Shown piece after piece: positions 1-6,410 of a stretch of 10,455 nucleotides of DNA. Under the pieces are notes generated by a model, which saw only the letters and a program-made list of their open reading frames with translations, was not told the DNA's origin and made no database searches. How positions within the stretch are numbered: position 1 is the stretch's first letter; the number at the start of each line of letters is the position of its first letter. The translations under genes and the position numbers were made by a program. The stretch comes from Nitrospinota bacterium (GTDB lineage Bacteria; UBA8248), in NCBI GenBank assembly GCA_029937135.1, contig JAPYQX010000079.1:1-10455 (forward strand), given 5' to 3'.

Positions 1-48
1 ACATCTCACCCCCCCCTCGTCCACGAAAAGAAGGGCATTACGCCGAAA

Positions 49-64
49 TGTTCCACATGAAACA
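49..64. promoter_or_regulatory. parS: parS-like ParB-binding site 1
   Basis: The 16-mer TGTTCCACATGAAACA is one transition away from a full parS-type palindrome (family consensus TGTTYCACGTGRAACA), differing in the central CACGTG, which reads CACATG. It lies about 100 bases ahead of parA, where chromosomal parS sites are commonly found. ParB is expected to load here as a CTP-dependent clamp. The imperfect centre may make it a weaker site than the one at 80-95. Confidence 0.7.
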
Positions 65-79
65 ATTTTTCGATTTTTA

Positions 80-95
80 GGTTTCACGTGGAACA
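80..95. promoter_or_regulatory. parS: parS-like ParB-binding site 2
   Basis: The 16-mer GGTTTCACGTGGAACA keeps the perfect CACGTG core and differs from the parS consensus only at its first base; the mixed TTC/GGA arms are within the known degeneracy. It starts 31 bases after site 1 and ends 71 bases before the chosen parA start, so ParB bound here could also influence parAB transcription. Confidence 0.78.
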
Positions 96-166
96 AAACC
101 TTGAGTTTCATTTGTTACTATGCGAAACTCTTGAAAACATATACTTACACTTCAAATTCCCGAGAA

Positions 167-1009
167 ATGATGCAAGAAAAAACACTCCCCCCCCCAGCGT
201 TAACTTCCGGGCCCCGTGAAAATAATTCGCCAGGCTGCCGCGTCATTGCCGTGGTTAACCAAAAGGGAGGTGTGGGGAAAACCACCACATCCGTCAATCT
301 CGCCGCATGTGTGGCCGTAGCCGACAAACCCACGCTTCTGGTTGATCTTGATCCCCAGTCTAACGCAACAAGCGCCTTCGGCATTTCATCCGACGATTCC
401 GGGCTTTACCGGTCGCTTGTTCTGGGCGATCCGCTGGCCCGGGAATCTATACAAGACACTGAAATTAAAAGACTTAAAGTAATACCGTCCTCGGTTGACC
501 TGGTTGGGGCGGAGCTTGAGCTGGCCGATGTCGATGACCGAACGGGCCGCCTGAAGGCGTCCCTTAAGCCTTACAAAAAATACTTTCGTTATATTTTCGT
601 TGACTGTCCCCCCTCACTGAGCCTGCTCACCCTCAATGCTCTCAAGGCCGCTGACGAGATTCTGATACCCATCCAGGCCGAGTATTTTGCTCTTGAGGGG
701 CTCGCGCGTCTTATCAAAACGGTCGAGCGTGTCCGGGGGTCAATTCATCCGGGTCTCCGCATCGGGGGAATTGTTTTGACGATGTACGACGCGCGGACCA
801 ACCTTTCCAGGCAAGTCGGCGAGGATCTTCGCTCCCATATGCCGGACCTGGTTTACCGGGTTGCGATTCCGCGAAGCGTTCGTTTGGCCGAGGCCCCAAG
901 CCACGGCAGACCGATAATCGCATATGATATTTCCTCCTCGGGCGCACAGGCTTACCTCGCGATGGCCAGGGAGTTTCTGACGCGCACGGAATTGAAAGGA
1001 CGCGAATAA
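167..1009 (+). CDS. parA: Chromosome-partitioning ATPase ParA (Soj family)
   Basis: This is a ParA/MinD-superfamily ATPase of 280 residues that drives separation of ParB-bound origin DNA by ATP-dependent dimerisation on the nucleoid. The deviant Walker A motif KGGVGKTT is at residues 33-40, the A' motif DLDPQSNAT has its aspartates at about 60 and 62, and the Walker B segment FVDCPP is at about 145-149. The C-terminal IPRSVRLAEAPSHGRPI segment is typical of chromosomal Soj proteins. The frame is open back to a TTG at 101, but those 22 extra residues are unlike the family; I chose the ATG at 167, with a second ATG at 170. No strong ribosome-binding site precedes it. A run of nine C bases (187-195) falls in the poorly conserved N-terminal tail. 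The stop overlaps the parB start by one base, implying coupled translation. Confidence 0.96.
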   Translation: MMQEKTLPPPALTSGPRENNSPGCRVIAVVNQKGGVGKTTTSVNLAACVAVADKPTLLVDLDPQSNATSAFGISSDDSGLYRSLVLGDPLARESIQDTEIKRLKVIPSSVDLVGAELELADVDDRTGRLKASLKPYKKYFRYIFVDCPPSLSLLTLNALKAADEILIPIQAEYFALEGLARLIKTVERVRGSIHPGLRIGGIVLTMYDARTNLSRQVGEDLRSHMPDLVYRVAIPRSVRLAEAPSHGRPIIAYDISSSGAQAYLAMAREFLTRTELKGRE

Positions 1010-1935
1010 TGGCGACCGCGAAAAAAAGAGGACTTGGCCGCGGGCTCGACGCCCTTTTGTCGGCGGAAATTGTTGCGGAGCCTCAGGAGAAAATCGAACC
1101 GGATCCGGCATCGCCGCCGGAGCCCGACGGAAGCAGAATCATTCAGGTTCCGATTGATCGCCTTCAGCCCGGCGTACATCAGCCGCGAATGGAGTTTGAC
1201 GATGACGAGCTGGGAGAGCTGGCCGAGTCCGTCCGGCGCCACGGCGTGCTCCAGCCGATCCTTGTGAATCCCTCAGGGAACGGATACCAGATAGTCGCCG
1301 GGGAGCGGCGCTGGCGCGCGGCCCGGATGGCGGGCCTTGCCGAAGTTCCTGCAATCGTTATCAACGCGGCGGCGGAGGATACCCTTGAAATCGCCGTGAT
1401 CGAAAATATTCAGCGCTCCGATCTGAATCCAATGGAAGAAGCCGCCGCCTACGAAAGCATGATGGTTCGGCTTTCCCTCACCCAGGAGGAGGTTGCCTCC
1501 CGCGTCGGGAAAGATCGCTCCACGGTGGCCAACTACATACGGTTGCTTCGGTTGCCCGCCCGTGTTCAGGAGATTGTGGTTGCTGGTGATTTGTCCATGG
1601 GCCATGCCCGCGCCCTTCTGGCCCTTCGCGAGGAGGAGGAAATCGTGAAACTCGCCCAAGTGGCGAAGAAATACGGCCTTTCCGTGCGCCAGCTTGAGAG
1701 TAGAGTACGAAAGGCGCTTGCGGGTTCGGCGTCTAAAAGAGGAAGATACGCAGTGTCTTCCCGGGAAGAGGGCCCCATCGGGCCGCAAGCGGTATTCCTT
1801 CGCGAAATTGGCGATCGTCTGCGCGGGATCTTGGGAACAAAGGTGCTGATACAGGGCGACGAGAAAAAAGGTCAGATGGTTATCGAATATTACTCGGCCG
1901 AAATGCTTGAAGGCATAGTGGATCGGCTTTCCTGA
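1009..1935 (+). CDS. parB: Chromosome-partitioning protein ParB (Spo0J family)
   Basis: This is a ParB CTPase clamp of 308 residues that binds parS and stimulates ParA. The N-terminal GLGRGLDALL motif (8-17), which contacts ParA, is followed by an acidic/proline linker. The CTP-binding domain has the box II motif GERRWRA (98-104) and the box III segment ENIQRSDLNP (132-141). The helix-turn-helix begins around TQEEVASRVGKDRSTVANYI (158-177), and the C-terminal 50 residues fit the dimerisation domain. Its length is normal for the family. The ATG at 1009 overlaps the parA TAA, so the two genes are one operon. All key motifs are present, so it should be functional, with the two sites at 49-95 as its likely local targets. 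Confidence 0.97.
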   Translation: MATAKKRGLGRGLDALLSAEIVAEPQEKIEPDPASPPEPDGSRIIQVPIDRLQPGVHQPRMEFDDDELGELAESVRRHGVLQPILVNPSGNGYQIVAGERRWRAARMAGLAEVPAIVINAAAEDTLEIAVIENIQRSDLNPMEEAAAYESMMVRLSLTQEEVASRVGKDRSTVANYIRLLRLPARVQEIVVAGDLSMGHARALLALREEEEIVKLAQVAKKYGLSVRQLESRVRKALAGSASKRGRYAVSSREEGPIGPQAVFLREIGDRLRGILGTKVLIQGDEKKGQMVIEYYSAEMLEGIVDRLS

Positions 1936-1981
1936 AGGACGGCCCCTGAAAACCATTTAGCCGGTCAGCGGAGGAAAATGA

Positions 1982-2374
1982 ATGGCCCGTAGCGACAAGA
2001 ACTACGAAAAAAGCATACGAGCGTTTTTGGGGGAGGGAACCGAATTCAAGGGCGTGATTTCCTTCGAGGGAACCGTGCGCGTCGATGGCGTACTCGAGGG
2101 GGAAGTCATCACCGAGGATACGTTTATTATCGGCGCGGCCGCGCGCATTACCGCGAACATTCAGGCCGGAACCGTTATCGTGATGGGTCATGTGGAAGGA
2201 AAGATAGAAGCCAAGGAAAAATGCGAAATCAGGGCAGGAAGTCACGTTAAGGGTGAGGTTTACACGCCGAGTATTTATATCGAAGAGGGCGCGGTCTTCG
2301 AGGGCGCCTGTCACATGACCGGAGAAGACGGGCAGGTCGATGACCGGCGCGCCCCTGCCGAAGAAACTGCCTGA
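1982..2374 (+). CDS. Bactofilin (polymer-forming cytoskeletal protein)
   Basis: This 130-residue protein matches the bactofilin family (DUF583). These proteins form nucleotide-independent filaments from a right-handed beta-helix and help place wall enzymes, shape cells or organise chromosome ends. Short repeating turns rich in G, V and I (F-GVISFEGTVRVDGVLEGEV, I-GHVEGKIEAKEKCEIRAG, VKGEVYTPSIYIEEGAVFEG) run from about residue 22 to 110, with short disordered tails, as expected. The start at 1982 has the ribosome-binding sequence GGAGGAAA just upstream; an ATG four bases earlier is out of frame and closes at once. It sits 46 bases after parB. In myxobacteria bactofilins act together with ParABS, so the linkage is meaningful. 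The gene symbol (bacM/ccmA-like) cannot be chosen from sequence alone. Confidence 0.93.
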   Translation: MARSDKNYEKSIRAFLGEGTEFKGVISFEGTVRVDGVLEGEVITEDTFIIGAAARITANIQAGTVIVMGHVEGKIEAKEKCEIRAGSHVKGEVYTPSIYIEEGAVFEGACHMTGEDGQVDDRRAPAEETA

Positions 2375-2553
2375 GAGCAGCCTCCCGCATTTCCGGCCGC
2401 GCGGTTCCAGGGTGGCCGGCGCTATCGCGCATACTTTCCGGTTCCTGGCGGTTGTTCCGAGGTTCAATAATCCGGACGTCAGGGGAAATTTCTCCGGCGC
2501 GGATTCGCGGAAAAGGAAAGCATTTCCCGAACGCCGGCAATGACGAGGCAAGA

Positions 2554-2799
2554 ATGGAATCACGATCAATGTGGACGATTTGCACAGGGTTTGTATTCTG
2601 GTTCCTGATGGCCGGATTCGTATATACGCGGAATACCGGGATGGCAATCGCCCTGGGCGCGGCCACGGTTGCCGTCGCTCTGATCTGGAATGCCGTTCAT
2701 CGGATTCAGGAGAGAAGGGCGGCCCGCCCGAAGCCGCCGCCACCGTCCGATTTGCCAAGTTTCGATTTTAAGGATGTTGAGCCGAAAGATTTTGAATGA
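2554..2799 (+). CDS. Small two-helix membrane protein, unknown function
   Basis: This 81-residue ORF is not one I recognise. It has two hydrophobic segments, roughly residues 7-25 (WTICTGFVFWFLMAGFVYT) and 30-46 (MAIALGAATVAVALIWN), then a basic stretch (HRIQERRAARPK), a run of prolines and an acidic end (SFDFKDVEPKDFE). The pattern predicts a helical hairpin in the inner membrane with both ends in the cytoplasm and the tail free to bind a partner. The start ATG at 2554 has GAGG five bases upstream; the frame runs open to an earlier ATG at 2452, but that extension looks like non-coding sequence. Its stop overlaps the next start as ATGA, so it is translationally coupled to the lipoprotein gene. 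About 180 bases without a recognisable gene separate it from the bactofilin. Confidence 0.72.
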   Translation: MESRSMWTICTGFVFWFLMAGFVYTRNTGMAIALGAATVAVALIWNAVHRIQERRAARPKPPPPSDLPSFDFKDVEPKDFE

Positions 2800-3662
2800 A
2801 CCGATTCATTATTTGGGCGTCGTTTGTGCTGGCCATTGTTTCGGGTTGTGGAGGCGCGGGCCGAAAGGCCGCGCAGCCAGCCCTCCCCGCAGGAAAGGGG
2901 CGGGATAATTCACCAATGGTTCTCGTTCCGGCCGGAGAATTCTTTCGCGGAAGAAACGCCCGGGCGTCCTCGCCTGAAAAGAGGGACTATTTTCCCGGAA
3001 GGCCTGTTTACCTGGATTCTTTTAAAATTGATAAATTCGAGGTAACAAACGCCGCCTACGGGCGGTTTGTGCGTTCCACGGGCCGGCCGGCGCCGAGTGT
3101 CCAAAATGCCGCGAGAAACATTACAAGCTGGAGCCGGTTTGCGTGGAGCGGAAATAAAGTGCCTCCGGGCGCGGGCGACATTCCGGTAACGCTGGTCGCC
3201 TGGTTCGATGCGGAGGCGTATTGCGCCTGGACCGGCAAGCGGCTACCGACCGAGGCGGAGTGGGAGAAAGCCGCACGCGGTACGGACCGCCGTATTTTCC
3301 CTTGGGGCGATTTGGCCGCGCCGGGTTCGTCGAATTTCGGAAAACGCCAGAAAGGCCCCCTTCCGGCCGGCAACTTTCCTCTCGACAAAAGCCCCTACGG
3401 AGCCGTGGACATGGCTGGAAATGTCGCGGAATGGACGAGCGATTATTATCAGGTCACCTACTATGCCCGGTCGCCGTCGCGAAATCCGAAGGGCCCGCGC
3501 AGGGGAAGCCTCCGGGTTGTCCGGGGCGGGTTCTGGAGGAGCCCCAAGAAAGAAATCAGCACCTTTCACCGCTGGAAAGGGGCCCCGTCAAAAGCCCATG
3601 CCGGCGTTGGTTTCCGGTGTGCCGAATCGGCGGCCCCAGGCCGAGAAGTAATAGTCCGATGA
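2796..3662 (+). CDS. Lipoprotein with formylglycine-generating-enzyme-like (SUMF1) domain
   Basis: This is a 288-residue secreted lipoprotein. The N-terminus has a hydrophobic signal (residues 2-15) ending in a VSGC lipobox with the lipidated cysteine at 18. The rest is a single FGE-sulfatase (SUMF1/EgtB) fold: MVLVPAGEFFRG (41-52), KIDKFEVTNAAYGRFV (78-92), the signature RLPTEAEWEKAARG (149-162), FPWGD (168-172), GNVAEWTSDYY (208-218), RVVRGGFW (240-247) and the terminal VGFRCAE (271-277). True formylglycine-generating enzymes carry a copper-binding cysteine pair after the RGGSW motif. Here that stretch (248-259) has no cysteine; the only others are C143 and C275. Sulfatase activation is therefore unlikely, and a structural, binding or other SUMF-fold role is more plausible. 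It overlaps both neighbours by ATGA, so it belongs to one coupled operon. Confidence 0.9.
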   Translation: MNRFIIWASFVLAIVSGCGGAGRKAAQPALPAGKGRDNSPMVLVPAGEFFRGRNARASSPEKRDYFPGRPVYLDSFKIDKFEVTNAAYGRFVRSTGRPAPSVQNAARNITSWSRFAWSGNKVPPGAGDIPVTLVAWFDAEAYCAWTGKRLPTEAEWEKAARGTDRRIFPWGDLAAPGSSNFGKRQKGPLPAGNFPLDKSPYGAVDMAGNVAEWTSDYYQVTYYARSPSRNPKGPRRGSLRVVRGGFWRSPKKEISTFHRWKGAPSKAHAGVGFRCAESAAPGREVIVR

Positions 3663-4105
3663 GTAACGGCCCAATGAACAATGGACCGGCGGGTGACGCG
3701 CAATTCGTCATTTTCGCGCATAGCGGGGATTATGACCGCCTTTATCAGGTGGCGACGCTGGCGGTGAGCGCCGCCGCCAATGGCGATGATGTCAGGGTGA
3801 TTCTTTTTTTCGAGGCGCTTCGGCGATTCGCGGCGGACGACCTGGACGACACCCGGTTTCCGGCCTCCTACGGGGAGGAAGGTCCCAGGTTGGAGGAGCG
3901 GATGAAAAAAGCGCATGCGCACTCGGTGAGCGATCTTATCGACACCGCCCGCCAGACGGGCAGGCTGAAACTCTACGCCTGCGCCGCGCAGGTTAAATTT
4001 TTGGATTTGTCGGCGGCGGATCTGGAGGGCATCGTGGACGAGGTGATCAGTTTGCCGAACTTTCTCAGGCAGACGAGCGATGCCCGCACGAAGCTTTTTA
4101 TTTAA
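3659..4105 (+). CDS. DsrE/DsrF-like family protein
   Basis: This 148-residue protein resembles the DsrE/F-like superfamily, small alpha/beta proteins that include sulfur-relay carriers and many members of unknown role. Evidence is the N-terminal strand and turn QFVIFAHSGDYDRLYQV (15-31), an AVSAAANGDDVRVILFFEAL segment (35-54) and the strand RLKLYACAAQ with C108 at the position of the family's active-site cysteine. The segment SDLIDTARQTGRLK before it and the helix after it also fit. The start at 3659 overlaps the lipoprotein stop (ATGA); a second ATG at 3674 is also possible. The two candidate starts lie in an imperfect 15-base tandem repeat encoding MSNGP/MNNGP. No dsrAB or tus genes are visible, so a sulfur-relay function is only a family-level guess. 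Confidence 0.72.
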   Translation: MSNGPMNNGPAGDAQFVIFAHSGDYDRLYQVATLAVSAAANGDDVRVILFFEALRRFAADDLDDTRFPASYGEEGPRLEERMKKAHAHSVSDLIDTARQTGRLKLYACAAQVKFLDLSAADLEGIVDEVISLPNFLRQTSDARTKLFI

Positions 4106-4183
4106 AATTTTCGCCGCGCCGGTTTCGCGGACGGGGCTGGGTGTGCTAGAGAGTTTCTCTTTTCCGATCTATGGAGCGATGGA

Positions 4184-5050
4184 ATGAAATTTAAAGTGGG
4201 TTTGGCCCAAATCGGCCCGACGCTGGGAAACCTCGAGGCCAACGAGAAGATAATTCGGGGAGAGGTGAAAAAAGCCCTCAAGCTCGGGGTGGACCTGCTG
4301 GTGTTCCCTGAGCTCTCGCTTACGGGATATTTTCTGAAAGACATTGTTCCCGAGGCCGCCATCAGCAAAAGCTCGCCTTTGTTCAAGGAAATCGCTGCGA
4401 TGAGCGAGGATATCTCCATCGTCGTCGGTTATATCGAGGAGTCCCCGCGCCACGGTTTTTACAACACGGCGGGATACTTCGAGAAAGGGAAGCTCCTTCA
4501 TCGGCACCGGAAACTTTATTTGCCTACTTACGGTCTGTTTGATGAGGCGAGGTATGTCGGCGCGGGAAAGCAGGTGCGCGCCTTTGACACCCGTTTTGGA
4601 AGGGCGGTGATACTGATTTGCGAGGACGCCTGGCACCCGAGTCTGGCCTACATCGCCTCACAGGATGGCGCCGACTTGCTCATCGTTCCTTCGTCGAGCC
4701 CGGCGCGGGGGGTCAAAAAACAAAACGGCGGGAAATCGAGCCTGGCTATCGAACGCCAGTGGAATTCATTGACCCGGACGCACGCGGCTGCTTTCAGCCA
4801 GTTTGTGTTCTTTTGCAACCGGGTTGGCTACGAGGACGGGATCAGCTTCTGGGGCGGCTCCGAGGTCATCCTGCCAACCGGCGAGATGCTGGCCACCGCC
4901 CCGCGCTGGAAGGCGAAGCTTCTTGCCGTCGATGTGGACACCGCCGACATCCGCCGCGCACGCATCGCGACACCCACCCTGCGGGATGAGGACCTTCACC
5001 TCACGCTCAGGGAACTCAAGCGAATCCAGGCGGGCCGCTCCAGGGATTAA
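4184..5050 (+). CDS. Nitrilase-fold amidase resembling the glutaminase half of NAD+ synthase
   Basis: This 288-residue carbon-nitrogen hydrolase keeps the whole nitrilase triad: E43 in VFPELSLTGYF, K110 in HRKLYLPTYGLFDE and C146 in ILICEDAWHP. The run KLYLPTYGLFDEARYV closely follows the segment found in the N-terminal glutaminase domain of glutamine-dependent NAD+ synthases, where it releases ammonia from glutamine. Fused NAD synthases join this domain to a synthetase; here the protein ends at 288 residues, the size of one domain, and a synthetase gene (nadE) lies downstream at 9622 on the same strand. It probably supplies ammonia to that enzyme in trans, but other amidase substrates cannot be excluded. 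The start has GGAG seven bases upstream. It lies 78 bases after the DsrE-like gene. Confidence 0.85.
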   Translation: MKFKVGLAQIGPTLGNLEANEKIIRGEVKKALKLGVDLLVFPELSLTGYFLKDIVPEAAISKSSPLFKEIAAMSEDISIVVGYIEESPRHGFYNTAGYFEKGKLLHRHRKLYLPTYGLFDEARYVGAGKQVRAFDTRFGRAVILICEDAWHPSLAYIASQDGADLLIVPSSSPARGVKKQNGGKSSLAIERQWNSLTRTHAAAFSQFVFFCNRVGYEDGISFWGGSEVILPTGEMLATAPRWKAKLLAVDVDTADIRRARIATPTLRDEDLHLTLRELKRIQAGRSRD

Positions 5051-5084
5051 AGGCCGCCGGATTAATCTGACACCCGTGCGCCGG

Positions 5085-5100
5085 ACGGGCTCCAGCCCGT
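5085..5100 (+). terminator. Possible weak terminator hairpin after the amidase gene
   Basis: ACGGGCTCCAGCCCGT is a perfect inverted repeat (seven-base arms around CC; realistically a six-pair stem with a four-base loop), 35 bases after the stop at 5050. Only three T bases follow, so termination would be weak if it occurs. The rest of the 285-base gap to the methylase contains C-rich tracts, an AAAACGG repeat and the methylase promoter. Confidence 0.3.
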
Positions 5101-5141
5101 TTCCGGGCCGTCTCCCCCAAGAATTAACAGATTCCTCCTGT

Positions 5142-5204
5142 AAAACGGAATCCTGCTACCAAAACGGAATCGCTCGAACCGGAACTCTCCTCCCCCCAAA
5201 ACGG
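5142..5204. repeat. Short direct repeats AAAACGG(AATC)
   Basis: AAAACGGAATC occurs at 5142-5152 and again at 5161-5171, and a shortened copy, AAAACGG, is at 5198-5204. The starts are 19 and 37 bases apart, close to two and four helical turns, so the copies could lie on one DNA face. They sit roughly 75-135 bases upstream of the -10 element of the methylase gene. This could be a binding array or chance in a low-complexity C-rich gap; I cannot tell which. Confidence 0.3.
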
Positions 5205-5268
5205 CCCCCCCTCCCCGGTAAATATCCTCTCCCGGGCTCCTTTGTACCGGGCTGGCGCCCCAGTTCTT

Positions 5269-5299
5269 TTTTAAGTATAATGATCTCAAAAGCTTAAAA
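5269..5299 (+). promoter_or_regulatory. Putative promoter/operator of the adenine methylase gene
   Basis: A consensus -10 TATAAT at 5276-5281 is followed immediately by GATC (5282-5285), the motif commonly methylated by Dam-type enzymes. A seven-base inverted repeat, TTTTAAG at 5269-5275 and CTTAAAA at 5293-5299, brackets the -10 and centres on the GATC. No good -35 is present at the usual distance (the bases there are TGGCGC), so the promoter might need an activator. The arrangement would allow methylation-sensitive autoregulation; that is inference. Confidence 0.5.
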
Positions 5300-5335
5300 G
5301 CATTTGTGTTTCTAACGAAAGGACAGTCCGCCCGA

Positions 5336-6178
5336 ATGACAAATACCGCCCGGACCTCACAGCGCCCCGCCGCGCGTCCGTTTCTCAAATGGGCCGGCGG
5401 CAAGGGCCGCCTTCTTGCCCAGTACGCACCCCTGTTTCCCCGGGAAATTGGCGACTATCACGAGCCCTTTCTCGGTAGCGGGGCGGTTTTTTTCCGCCTC
5501 TGCCAGCGAATTGAAGGCCGGGCCTACCTCTCTGATCGGATAGACGATCTGGTCCGCACCTTCGAGATGGTCCGCGCCGATGTCGAGAGCGTGATCCGCC
5601 ACCTCGGGCGGCATGTTTACGAGAGCGATCATTACTACCGCGTACGGGCGCAAAACCCTGCCTGCCTCTCCCCTCCTGGCCTCGCGGCGCGGTTTATTTT
5701 CCTGAATCGAACAGGTTTTAACGGGCTCTACCGGGTGAACAAAAGCGGGCGCTTCAATGTCCCCTTCGGCCGCTACACCAATCCCAAAATCTGTGACGCG
5801 AACGGCCTGCGCCTTGCCTCGGCGGCCCTGGCCCTGGCGCAAATTGAGCGGCGCGGCTTCCAGGAGCTTCCCGGATGGGCCGAGGCCGGAGATTTCGTCT
5901 ACCTCGATCCGCCCTATCAGCCGCTTTCAAAAACATCGAACTTCACCGCCTACACCGCCGGCGGTTTTGATGAGGACGCGCAACGAAGCCTTGCTGGCGT
6001 CTGCCACGCGCTCGACGGCGCGGGCGTCCGGTTCATGCTTTCAAACTCGGACACCCCGTTGATCCGGAAACTATACAAAGGATTTGATATCAAGCGGGTT
6101 CTCGCCGCGCGGGCGATCAACTCATCCGCCGCCGGACGCGGAAAAATATCCGAACTGGTGGTGCGGAACTACACCTAG
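5336..6178 (+). CDS. dam: D12-class DNA adenine N6-methyltransferase (Dam family)
   Basis: This 280-residue protein is a DNA adenine N6-methyltransferase of the D12 class. The SAM-binding motifs are at the N-terminus, FLKWAGGKG (16-24) and PFLGSGAVFF (44-53). The middle has FLNRTGFNGLYRVNKSGRFN (122-141), conserved in Dam homologues, and the catalytic DPPY is at 191-194 followed by TSNFTAYTAGGF. The C-terminal INSSAAGRGKISELVVRNY (261-279) is also family-typical. Length and motif order match Dam, so GATC is the likely target, though target specificity is not provable from motifs. No restriction endonuclease gene is adjacent, so it looks solitary, acting in regulation, repair or phage-style modification. 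I chose the ATG at 5336 behind an AAAGGA sequence; a GTG at 5306 in frame is possible. It has its own upstream promoter and interrupts the nitrilase-nadE pair. Confidence 0.92.
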   Translation: MTNTARTSQRPAARPFLKWAGGKGRLLAQYAPLFPREIGDYHEPFLGSGAVFFRLCQRIEGRAYLSDRIDDLVRTFEMVRADVESVIRHLGRHVYESDHYYRVRAQNPACLSPPGLAARFIFLNRTGFNGLYRVNKSGRFNVPFGRYTNPKICDANGLRLASAALALAQIERRGFQELPGWAEAGDFVYLDPPYQPLSKTSNFTAYTAGGFDEDAQRSLAGVCHALDGAGVRFMLSNSDTPLIRKLYKGFDIKRVLAARAINSSAAGRGKISELVVRNYT

Positions 6179-6343
6179 AGCCGCCCCAACTATTGTCCAA
6201 AGGCCCGAATTTCCTTTAATTCAGGTTGCTTTTACAGTGAGGGCGACCCAAAGACTCGCTGGACCAGGCCACCACACACAAGAGCTTAATCCCTTAAAAT
6301 TCAAATAAGTAATGCGTTTATTCTCATTTTTTAATTTTTGCAG

Positions 6344-6373
6344 TTGACAAATTTGCGCATTGGTAAATATCTA
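6344..6373 (+). promoter_or_regulatory. Sigma-70-type promoter of the RHH gene
   Basis: A perfect -35 TTGACA (6344-6349) is followed 18 bases later by TATCTA (6368-6373) as the likely -10; TAAATA at 6364 is an alternative with a short spacer. The surrounding sequence is AT-rich, unlike the GC-rich genes on either side. Transcription would start just in front of the ribosome-binding site of the gene at 6411. Confidence 0.6.
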
Positions 6374-6384
6374 GCATCTAGATA
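6368..6384. promoter_or_regulatory. Perfect 17-bp palindrome, likely operator
   Basis: TATCTAG-CAT-CTAGATA is a perfect inverted repeat with seven-base arms and a three-base spacer, overlapping the probable -10 of the promoter for the ribbon-helix-helix gene. The arms also contain ATCTAG twice in direct orientation, seven bases apart. Ribbon-helix-helix proteins bind short palindromic or direct repeats and often repress their own promoter, so negative autoregulation by the downstream product is the natural reading. Confidence 0.65.
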
Positions 6385-6410
6385 GTGAACGCTTACATAA
6401 AGGAGAAGAG

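Noticed and set aside
101..166. Longer ParA starting at TTG 101
   Set aside because: The extra 22 residues are unlike the family, and the region belongs with the parS-bearing leader; the ATG at 167 is preferred.
1273..1956. Long minus-strand open frame opposite parB (227 codons)
   Set aside because: It is antisense to a fully motif-bearing parB, has no recognisable domain, and arises from GC-rich codon structure.
1880..2758. Long minus-strand open frame opposite the bactofilin (292 codons)
   Set aside because: It overlaps a clear bactofilin on the other strand, has no recognisable domain or good ribosome-binding site, and its composition looks non-coding.
3221..3658. Extending the DsrE gene upstream inside the lipoprotein gene
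   Set aside because: The frame is open, but it lies inside a gene with conserved motifs; the coupled ATGA start at 3659 fits the family better.
2796..3662. Calling the lipoprotein an active formylglycine-generating enzyme
   Set aside because: The cysteine pair required for catalysis is absent from the expected position.
5142..5204. CRISPR-like array
   Set aside because: Only two full copies of 11 bases with irregular gaps, no spacers of fixed length and no cas genes.
6208..6222. GAATT-N6-AATTC inverted repeat between the methylase and RHH genes
   Set aside because: The arms are only five AT-rich bases with no T-tract and no nearby start, so it is easily chance.
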